IMG/VR virus record: IMGVR_UViG_3300012178_000006
Span: 1-40,523 of that record
Source: a virus
Length of the DNA: 40,523 bases
Reading direction: 5' to 3' (one strand)
Shown: piece after piece, positions 20,233 through 25,651 of the stretch
How the letters are laid out: every line of letters starts with the position of its first letter
How positions within the stretch are numbered: position 1 is the first letter of the stretch
Notes under the pieces: generated by a model
Seen by the model: the letters and a program-made list of their open reading frames with translations, nothing else
What the model was told of the DNA's origin: nothing
The model's database searches: none
Translations under genes and position numbers: made by a program

Positions 20233-20546
20233 AAAGTAACCTCAATTTTTTCAGGCTCTTCATCAAGCAAAGTTGGTTTTATGGTGTTATACCACTCCTC
20301 CGTTACATTGTCTAACATATCATCTATCGATTCTAACGCTTCTTTAAGCTTCTGCCTTTCCTGTTTAGAAAAGACTTTACAGTTAATCCCTTTGTCTTCA
20401 TACTCATCTTTGTCGAAGAATATATTAGGGTCTACTACTTCAAATCCTAAATTAGTTAATTGGTTGATGCAGTAATTATCAAATTCTTTATTGTAATCAC
20501 TTATACACCGAGCATAATAAACTTTCTTACATTTTGATTTGCTCAT
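20229..20546 (-). CDS. Hypothetical protein, possibly nucleoside deoxyribosyltransferase-like fold
   Basis: A 105-residue protein. Its first third (KKVYYARCISDY, then NLGFEVVDPN) resembles the start of small Rossmann-type proteins of the nucleoside 2-deoxyribosyltransferase or DUF4406-like group: a first strand ending in Tyr-Ala, then a helix, then a strand ending in Val-x-Pro/Asn. The usual downstream catalytic region is short or absent, so activity is doubtful. The start has one of the best ribosome binding sites in the window (AAGGAG, 4 bases before ATG). The gene overlaps the orphan P-loop peptide by 20 bases. Family placement is weak. Confidence 0.6.
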   Translation of the reverse strand: MSKSKCKKVYYARCISDYNKEFDNYCINQLTNLGFEVVDPNIFFDKDEYEDKGINCKVFSKQERQKLKEALESIDDMLDNVTEEWYNTIKPTLLDEEPEKIEVTL

Positions 20547-20673
20547 ATATCTCCTTTACTTTGATTAATAAATTGCCTAACTCATCTGCTTCAGGTTTAA
20601 CATCTAAATACTGTATCATTGTAGCTACAGTATCTTTACCAGATCCTATTTTACCGCTTATTGCTATTATCAT
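20527..20673 (-). CDS. 48-residue P-loop peptide, likely remnant of a deoxynucleoside monophosphate kinase
   Basis: The frame opens at ATG 20673 and ends with TAA at 20529-20527. It begins MIIAISGKIGSGKDTVATMI, a textbook first strand and Walker A loop (GKIGSGKDT, Lys13). The Lys-Asp-Thr ending is typical of phage dNMP kinases (T4 gene 1 type). Only about 28 residues follow the loop, where a full kinase needs roughly 150-240, so the lid and substrate-binding parts are missing. The start forms an ATGA overlap with the preceding stop. It is either a degraded gene kept in the operon or a peptide with a new role. Confidence 0.55.
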   Translation of the reverse strand: MIIAISGKIGSGKDTVATMIQYLDVKPEADELGNLLIKVKEIYEQIKM

Positions 20674-20843
20674 ATTATTACCACTAATTCTTTTTTAAGT
20701 GTGTTGTACTCTTCAATAATGAAGACCTCATCTTCATCTGTTTCAAATCCTTTTTCTTGCAAAAGCTCTACCACTTGTTTCTTAGTGGTAGCCCTTACAA
20801 TAGCAGTTTGAGAACTATTTACTTTTACTCCATAAAGTTTCAT
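20670..20843 (-). CDS. Small hypothetical protein
   Basis: A 57-residue protein starting MKLYGVKVNSSQTAIV, with a GGAG ribosome binding site 7 bases upstream of ATG 20843. It has a beta-alpha-beta feel (KLYGVKVN, then a helix TTKKQVVELLQEKGF, then EVFIIEEY). The stop TGA overlaps the P-loop peptide start as ATGA. The family is not recognised. Codon use and spacing match its neighbours, and only 3 bases separate it from the previous gene. Confidence 0.55.
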   Translation of the reverse strand: MKLYGVKVNSSQTAIVRATTKKQVVELLQEKGFETDEDEVFIIEEYNTLKKELVVII

Positions 20844-20846
20844 AGA

Positions 20847-21323
20847 TTACTCCGTAAAGTCTTCCATGATATGCTTTAGATTTTTAACAATCAGGTGTTG
20901 CTGTCTTTTTTGAAGCTCTAACAGCCTGTTTTTCTTACGTAAAGCTATAGCAAGATCATCAATCCAGCTTTCTAAGATGACTTCTGACATTGTTAATACA
21001 GCTTCTGGGCCAAATTTACCAGAGGTAGCAATATCAAAATCTGAAGTATCTGAATTGATAAGCCTTCCCATTACCAAAGAAACACCAACTTCTTCTTTAT
21101 ACCTGTCTTCAGGGCTACAAATAGCTACTTTTACTTTACCTGAAATTGTATTTACACCATCATCGTGTTCTTCATCGTTTAAACCTACTCCAAGAGTTAC
21201 TTTATACCCTTCTATATTTAAAGAGTACGTAGTGATTGATAAGGTATCTGTTACATGTATATGGTCAAGGAAAATCGCTTCTCTCCCTGTTGTCATCATT
21301 ATTACTTGTTTTTTACTTAGCAT
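20847..21323 (-). CDS. Hypothetical protein
   Basis: A 158-residue protein from ATG 21323; a GTG at 21350 would add 9 residues but overlap the preceding gene further. The N-terminal two thirds are beta-rich with regular short strands, and the last third is a charged helix (about residues 125-158, rich in Lys, Arg, Gln and Leu) that could form a coiled coil. No catalytic motif is seen. It lies 4 bases after the methyltransferase stop. Unknown function. Confidence 0.6.
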   Translation of the reverse strand: MLSKKQVIMMTTGREAIFLDHIHVTDTLSITTYSLNIEGYKVTLGVGLNDEEHDDGVNTISGKVKVAICSPEDRYKEEVGVSLVMGRLINSDTSDFDIATSGKFGPEAVLTMSEVILESWIDDLAIALRKKNRLLELQKRQQHLIVKNLKHIMEDFTE

Positions 21324-21327
21324 TATA

Positions 21328-21792
21328 TTAGTTATTTTGAATGATAGCACAGGAATCTACTACCTGTACTAAATTAAATTGTTTTATTGCTTGTTCTACT
21401 CCCTTACATCTCTGCCTGCTAAAATCATGTACAATAACAATAGGAATGTGGGAAGTAGTTTTAAGCGCTTTAAAGGTTGTAGTAAACGTCCCATCACAAT
21501 CAATGAATGACATATCTGCTTTGGGAATAACAACATTTTGAAATATATCTTTAATGTGCTTAATGTTACCAACATGCTCTGTATTCTTAAGAAATCGTCT
21601 ATAGGTTGAAGGGGCTTTAGGTTCTGGGTATCCCTTATGAGGGTCTATAGACAAAACGTCAAGAGCATTTTCAGCCAACTGTAAAGTCGAATATCCAAAT
21701 AAAGAACCAATCTCAATTACTTTTCTATCTTGTGAGATGGTTTTTAAAAGGTTCGTTTCTCGCTTGCTTAAACATGTAGGTATATCAGTCAT
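21328..21792 (-). CDS. SAM-dependent methyltransferase-like protein
   Basis: A 154-residue class I methyltransferase fold resembling the short Methyltransf_24 group. Motif I is VIEIGSLFGYS (Glu27, Gly29), the ribose-binding acid follows in LSIDPHKG (Asp50), and motif IV-like DMSFIDCDG (Asp98, Asp100) marks the active-site edge. The protein has little beyond the core fold, so the target (small molecule, sugar, protein or base) cannot be read. A DPPY or similar nucleic-acid methyltransferase motif is absent. The ATG at 21792 makes an ATGA overlap with the TGA that would end the TAG-interrupted frame upstream. Confidence 0.7.
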   Translation of the reverse strand: MTDIPTCLSKRETNLLKTISQDRKVIEIGSLFGYSTLQLAENALDVLSIDPHKGYPEPKAPSTYRRFLKNTEHVGNIKHIKDIFQNVVIPKADMSFIDCDGTFTTTFKALKTTSHIPIVIVHDFSRQRCKGVEQAIKQFNLVQVVDSCAIIQNN

Positions 21793-22028
21793 TTCTCTAC
21801 ACGAGAATCTGATTTGTTTTCATTAGCAAACATCTTGCGATACTGAATAAACCCACAAAAATTCCCGGACCATCCAAATTTAGGACTATCAAAAGGCTAT
21901 ACATTCAACCCTCTTATCCCTAATTCTTCAAAGCCAGATAGTTTTCCTTTAGCTGTTTCTATTTCTGTATCTAACCATCCTGTAGGCTCATAAGGTCCAT
22001 CAGGAGATTCAGTTATTGTTATCTTCAT
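21789..22028 (-). CDS. Small gene with an in-frame TAG (43-residue product, or 79 if read through)
   Basis: From ATG 22028 the frame encodes 43 residues (MKITITESPDGPYEPTGWL and on) and meets TAG at 21899-21897. The same frame then stays open for 35 more codons (PFDSPKFGWSGNFCGF and on) to TGA at 21791-21789. That TGA overlaps the methyltransferase ATG as ATGA, the junction used throughout this operon. The downstream half is rich in aromatic and Gly residues and looks protein-like. This suggests an originally 79-residue gene carrying a nonsense codon, or a TAG that is suppressed. The function is unknown. The start overlaps the zinc-ribbon gene by 20 bases. Confidence 0.5.
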
Positions 22029-22203
22029 TGTCTTCTATTTTTAAAAGATTACGTGTTTTACCAAAATCTCTTGGCTCTGTTACTTCTTTTACTTCACCAC
22101 ATAGTCCACACTCAAGTATGTTGACTGTAACTATGTGTCCTTCTGGAACTCTTGCTCCTCTTTTTTCTGCACAGTCAAAACATACCCAAGCTGGTTCTTT
22201 CAT
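22009..22203 (-). CDS. Small zinc-ribbon protein
   Basis: A 64-residue protein with two CxxC knuckles: Cys8-x2-Cys11 and Cys32-x2-Cys35. This is the spacing expected for a structural zinc ribbon. The acidic, Asn-rich C-terminus is probably disordered. The ATG at 22203 was chosen because it makes an ATGA overlap with the HAD phosphatase stop; a frame extension upstream adds only a basic stretch that duplicates the phosphatase's tail in another frame. The partner or nucleic-acid target is unknown. Confidence 0.65.
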   Translation of the reverse strand: MKEPAWVCFDCAEKRGARVPEGHIVTVNILECGLCGEVKEVTEPRDFGKTRNLLKIEDNEDNNN

Positions 22204-22670
22204 CAGAAGTCTCCTTCTGCGCAATGAAGACAAGTTAATCCTTCTTCTCTCCACATATTAACAACCTTATTACGATCATCAACCATAAAAAGAATTTGGT
22301 TCTTAGAGATTTTCTCTGTTTCAAGGAGTTCTTCTAACCATTGTTTCTTTAGGTCTTGGTCAGGAGTAAAGTCTCCATCTCTTCGCATGATAAAAATATC
22401 AGGAAGTACTATATAATGACGTCTGAACCATTTTTCAGTTGCATCTTTAGTAATATCAGAACGCCCGCTAAATATTACAGTCTTAAATCCTGACTGAAGA
22501 CGAAATACATGGTAGAGAGTTACAATACTTTCTACAGGAGAATCTAAGTTTATATTACGAGGATCAAAAAAGACTCCCCAATGGATCTCTCCGTTATCTT
22601 TTAATGCTTTCTTTCGGCGCAATTCTATATCTGCAAGAGTACCGTCTAAATCGAATATAACGTATTTCAT
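22203..22670 (-). CDS. HAD-family phosphatase, polynucleotide kinase 3'-phosphatase-like
   Basis: A 155-residue HAD hydrolase. Motif I is VIFDLDGTLAD (nucleophile Asp7, acid Asp9), motif II is IFSGRSD (Ser68), motif III Lys is in the 108-109 region, and motif IV is MVDDR (Asp131, Asp132). The SGRSD form and small cap-less size match the phosphatase domain of T4 Pnkp and free-standing phage relatives, which remove 3' phosphates from nucleic acid or dephosphorylate nucleotides. No kinase domain is present. Start ATG 22670 overlaps the previous stop as ATGA. The fold is clear; the substrate is inferred. Confidence 0.8.
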   Translation of the reverse strand: MKYVIFDLDGTLADIELRRKKALKDNGEIHWGVFFDPRNINLDSPVESIVTLYHVFRLQSGFKTVIFSGRSDITKDATEKWFRRHYIVLPDIFIMRRDGDFTPDQDLKKQWLEELLETEKISKNQILFMVDDRNKVVNMWREEGLTCLHCAEGDF

Positions 22671-22885
22671 ATATCTAAATCTTCTTTTATTTGTTCCCAA
22701 CGAGTATCCCAAGACAATAACATATTATCTAAGTCTCGCTCCATGGTGGTTAATCTTTCAGTTTCATTAGGATGCAATGCCTCAGTGTTATGAACCATGC
22801 CTCTTATATTATTTCTCAATCCTTTAACTCTGCCTTTAAATGAGTTACGTTGTTGGGAAATTACTTGTAGTTTTGATTTGCTCAT
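22667..22885 (-). CDS. Small helical hypothetical protein
   Basis: A 72-residue, highly charged, all-helical protein with a basic N-terminal half (MSKSKLQ, then NSFKGRVKGLRNNIRGM) and a more acidic C-terminal half. The pattern suits a small coiled-coil or nucleic-acid-associated protein, but no family is recognised. It starts with MSKSK, like the 105-residue gene at 20229-20546. It is coupled to the HAD phosphatase by an ATGA overlap. Confidence 0.6.
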   Translation of the reverse strand: MSKSKLQVISQQRNSFKGRVKGLRNNIRGMVHNTEALHPNETERLTTMERDLDNMLLSWDTRWEQIKEDLDI

Positions 22886-22895
22886 TGTAATAGGT

Positions 22896-23501
22896 TTAAA
22901 GGTTTAAAACAGTTCTAAGATCAAGTTTTCGTGCCAATTTTTTGTGTATTTCTACAAACTCATTGGCAACCTGATCTTCTTTCATATTTAACAGTTCACT
23001 AATACGAGCAAGCAAAGCGCCATCTTCATTATTATGATGAACAAGTTCTTTACTACTTCCTAACTTCTCTGGATCTTGCCCAGAAAAAAGAAACCATTCA
23101 ATTTTCATTGCAAGTAAATCATTATCTGCAACTTCTTGAGGAAGATCATTTAAACAGTGAGGAACTTGTAACTTGTTTTTAATAGCATCTGCACACTTAG
23201 CGTACAAAGAATTATAATCGGGAAGTAGTTTTCTTAAAGGGCTTGGAACATCTTTCATATACGCTTTAGCATTATCATGATGAAGGGCTGTATATTGAAA
23301 TTCTTCAGGTTCTTGATCTCTGAGTGTGAGAAATTGAACCAACAAAGCATGTTGTAAGATGCTCCAGTGGCTTCGAAGTGTATTGTTAAAGCGTTGTTCC
23401 CGGCTTAAAATTTGAGTGATGTCAGAAAACTTTATCATAGAATCGTTAGGATTCTTATAATAATAACGACTTCCTGAAGGCATATAAACATATGGATTCA
23501 T
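22896..23501 (-). CDS. HD-domain phosphohydrolase (YfbR-like nucleotidase)
   Basis: A 201-residue HD protein. His51 in SILQHALL is the first metal ligand, His75-Asp76 in ALHHDNAKAY form the HD pair, and KDVPSPLRKLLP matches the loop after the HD pair in YfbR-type 5'-deoxynucleotidases and phage dNTP hydrolases. Asp139 in EVADNDLLAM is the likely last ligand. These enzymes dephosphorylate deoxynucleotides, shifting the dNTP pool. It sits next to a MazG-like pyrophosphohydrolase and a HAD phosphatase, forming a nucleotide clean-up set. The TGATG junction joins it to the MazG-like gene. Substrate is not predictable. Confidence 0.75.
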   Translation of the reverse strand: MNPYVYMPSGSRYYYKNPNDSMIKFSDITQILSREQRFNNTLRSHWSILQHALLVQFLTLRDQEPEEFQYTALHHDNAKAYMKDVPSPLRKLLPDYNSLYAKCADAIKNKLQVPHCLNDLPQEVADNDLLAMKIEWFLFSGQDPEKLGSSKELVHHNNEDGALLARISELLNMKEDQVANEFVEIHKKLARKLDLRTVLNL

Positions 23502-24016
23502 CAGTATTTCTTACCTCCATGCATTCTTGAACGCTGATCATTGTATCTCATTTTCAGCTTGACATGTTCTTCAAGGTCTATATCGTTTTCTTTACAGAAT
23601 ACAATGATAGAACTCGCTGCTGATTTTAATTGATAACGTCCAAGCATTTTAGCAATAGAGAACATGCTTTCTGCAAACGTACCATCAAATTCGACATTAA
23701 CGACATTAAGTTGGAAAGCTTTTCCTTCTTTATAGTAGAAGTAGTCTAACAGACGAATAAACGCATCTGCAAGTTCATCTTCTACACTGTCTTTAATAGT
23801 AGCTTCGAATATTTGAGACTCTTCAATAGCACCTACAGCAACTTCCTGATAATACATATCAAGTTTTGCTCGTCTATCGTGTCTGTCTGCTTCTACTGCC
23901 TCTGCTATCTCTGTAAGTACCAGCATAAGAATTTCATCAGAAGGTCGGAAATGGTCCCACCATCCTTTTTCTTTGGCTGTTTGATAAATTTGGTATGCTA
24001 ATTTGGTGTAATTCAT
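23501..24016 (-). CDS. MazG-like nucleotide pyrophosphohydrolase
   Basis: A 171-residue all-alpha NTP pyrophosphohydrolase. Metal ligands fit the ExxE...ExxD pattern: Glu36 and Glu39 in LTEIAEAVE, and Glu82 and Asp85 in EDELADAFIR. Phage MazG-like enzymes hydrolyse dNTPs or alarmones, tuning the host nucleotide pool during replication. The C-terminal third (residues about 115-171) is an extra helical part. It heads the nucleotide-metabolism run and is 11 bases after the preceding frame. The start ATG 24016 lacks a strong Shine-Dalgarno, normal for Bacteroidota. Confidence 0.8.
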   Translation of the reverse strand: MNYTKLAYQIYQTAKEKGWWDHFRPSDEILMLVLTEIAEAVEADRHDRRAKLDMYYQEVAVGAIEESQIFEATIKDSVEDELADAFIRLLDYFYYKEGKAFQLNVVNVEFDGTFAESMFSIAKMLGRYQLKSAASSIIVFCKENDIDLEEHVKLKMRYNDQRSRMHGGKKY

Positions 24017-24027
24017 ATAATTTATAT

Positions 24028-24558
24028 TTAATAGTTGATGGAAAATTTACAAGAGGAAAAGAAATTATAGTTGATGGAACCTCTGGTACTTGTAATTTTT
24101 TCAATAGTTAAAACTTGAGAATAAGTAGGAATTTGATGAATAATATGAGATGAATAGTGAGTCAAAGGTGACTCTGCTATACTATACTTACATACTAATC
24201 CATAATGTCTTGAGGTCATACGTGTACTGAGGTTCTGTAATTCTTGAATAACCACTTCTATTTCTGGTGTTGTATCTGTACGTACAGAATAATGAAGAGA
24301 TATGTCATTATAGTATGCCTCAATAGCATCTGCTACTTCAGGATCTGCTGTAACCTTCGTATCTGTTAATAACTCATAAACTTCATCATCTTTTGTAGTT
24401 TCTACAAACTCTTCCCAGTTTTCTTCTGTAAAATGGACATTATCTAAAATCCCAATAGAAGATAAAGAAGAAGGGGGCGTATTGCCCCTTCTTTCTATCT
24501 TATAACTATTCGTAGATTTCGATGAGTCTTTCTCTTCGGTGTTCGTCAGTTTCAACAT
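24028..24558 (-). CDS. Hypothetical protein with unclear start, overlapping rIIB-like end and a terminator
   Basis: A long open frame between the rIIB-like gene and the MazG-like gene. The only early ATG (24558) lies inside the rIIB-like gene and would require translation through the terminator hairpin near 24468-24493. Downstream of the hairpin the frame looks coding (acidic, helical, ending SINYNFF and SINY) but has no ATG, GTG or TTG until well inside. Either the start is non-standard (ATT), the RNA is read through, or the 5' end is degraded. No family is recognised. A 13-base direct repeat at its 3' end creates the doubled SINY. Confidence 0.4.
   Translation of the reverse strand: MLKLTNTEEKDSSKSTNSYKIERRGNTPPSSLSSIGILDNVHFTEENWEEFVETTKDDEVYELLTDTKVTADPEVADAIEAYYNDISLHYSVRTDTTPEIEVVIQELQNLSTRMTSRHYGLVCKYSIAESPLTHYSSHIIHQIPTYSQVLTIEKITSTRGSINYNFFSSCKFSINY
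24031..24079. repeat. 13-base direct repeat
   Basis: The sequence ATAGTTGATGGAA occurs at 24031-24043 and again at 24067-24079, 36 bases apart. On the minus strand it lies at the 3' end of the unclear-start frame, just before the MazG-like gene. It encodes the duplicated SINY residues. It may be a local duplication or a regulator binding pair. Confidence 0.5.
24460..24495 (-). terminator. Rho-independent terminator after the rII-like genes
   Basis: A GC-rich hairpin pairs 24484-24493 with 24468-24478 (AAGAAGGGGC against its complement with one bulged base) around a 5-base loop. It is followed on the minus strand by the pyrimidine-rich run TTCTTTATCTTCT. It lies about 13 bases past the TAG stop of the rIIB-like gene. 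It separates the replication and rII block from the nucleotide-metabolism block. Confidence 0.65.
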
Positions 24559-25651
24559 CGTCTTTTGTGTATTTATTGGAAACTTTTAGGTTAGACAGGA
24601 TTTCTTCTATCTCTTCTTTCTCATAATTGAGGTAATCATCTTCAAAATAACTACTTTCAATTTCTTCCCAATGGTCTTTACCTTCAGCAATAACAACATA
24701 AGGATAATACTCACAGCAACGAATCTTAGAACGATCGTGCTTAGGAAGTGCAACAATATTCATTGGATTAACCAAGCACGCAAGTACTCGTTCTTCTCCG
24801 CCGAATCCAAACTCTTTTACATAGTCATGAGCTCCAACATGAAGTCCTGTAGAACAGGCATTCGATATATTAGGATCACACTTATCACGAGGCATGGTTA
24901 CAGGTTCTCCAAGACGAATCTTGTTTCCGTAATCTCCTTCTCTATAGTGAGGTTCGTAATACACATCTGATTCAGAAATGAGTATATCCAAACTATCATG
25001 GAGTGTTTGAAGATCTCCAATAGAGCCTTTTACTTCATCAGGAGCAGGAGTATCTTTTCCATAACAGTCTACTATATCATAGCCTTCTTCTGTCTCGACT
25101 ACAGCATACTTTTTAGGAGCCTTTTTCCATTTCTTAATCTTCATGTACTCTTTAGATATGAAATTAACCATATCGTCTGTAGTTGCTCTTTCTCTTTTCC
25201 TGCTTACAGATTTGTAAAGCAGCGCGTAACCGTTGTCTGTAATGGTTACACCAAACTTCTTAACATAATGAAAGAATCCTTGACGAGCTTTTGCGTTAGG
25301 GTTAGCTGCACACAGCTTCCAGAAATTAATAAATGCTTCCAATGGATAATCATTGTTTGCATAATCTATAATCATTTCTGCAAGTTCTGAAGGCATTGGA
25401 ATTCCTTCCATACCTTTGAGGTAAAATAATCCATTACCGTCTTCGACAATAAGATCATTATGCAATACAGTATTGATTTTAGCTATTGTGCTTTCAAGGG
25501 TCTTAAAATTCTCTTCTGTAGGATCTGCTTTATAGGTGATAGCAGCTTCGAATATTTCTTTAGCCCTCTCACTTTGAAACATGTAATGTTTGCCTCCTAT
25601 AATAATAGAAAGGTCTTCGTTATTTTTAAACGCTATTACTTTTTTCTTCAT
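24506..25651 (-). CDS. rIIB-like protein
   Basis: A 381-residue homologue of the T4 rIIB family. The recognisable core is near residues 265-325: GLHVGAHDYVKEFG, then a LACLVNPMNIVALP stretch, then RCCEYYPYVVI. These correspond to the conserved HVG...V.P.D.V..P...KCR.C.Y signature of rIIB-like proteins. The N-terminal half carries a winged-helix-like stretch (VTITDNGYALLYKS). It follows and overlaps the rIIA-like gene by 26 bases, the same order as in T4. rII proteins affect membrane integrity and exclusion by resident prophages; the role outside T4 is unsettled. The stop is TAG, rare in this window, followed two codons later by TAA. Confidence 0.8.
   Translation of the reverse strand: MKKKVIAFKNNEDLSIIIGGKHYMFQSERAKEIFEAAITYKADPTEENFKTLESTIAKINTVLHNDLIVEDGNGLFYLKGMEGIPMPSELAEMIIDYANNDYPLEAFINFWKLCAANPNAKARQGFFHYVKKFGVTITDNGYALLYKSVSRKRERATTDDMVNFISKEYMKIKKWKKAPKKYAVVETEEGYDIVDCYGKDTPAPDEVKGSIGDLQTLHDSLDILISESDVYYEPHYREGDYGNKIRLGEPVTMPRDKCDPNISNACSTGLHVGAHDYVKEFGFGGEERVLACLVNPMNIVALPKHDRSKIRCCEYYPYVVIAEGKDHWEEIESSYFEDDYLNYEKEEIEEILSNLKVSNKYTKDDVETDEHRRERLIEIYE

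Noticed and set aside
22204-22254. N-terminal extension of the zinc-ribbon protein
   Set aside because: The added basic residues are the HAD phosphatase 3' end read in another frame; the ATGA-coupled start at 22203 fits better.
24031-24079. Direct repeat as an origin or iteron set
   Set aside because: Only two copies of 13 bases are present, within a probable coding end, with no AT-rich unwinding element or initiator gene adjacent.
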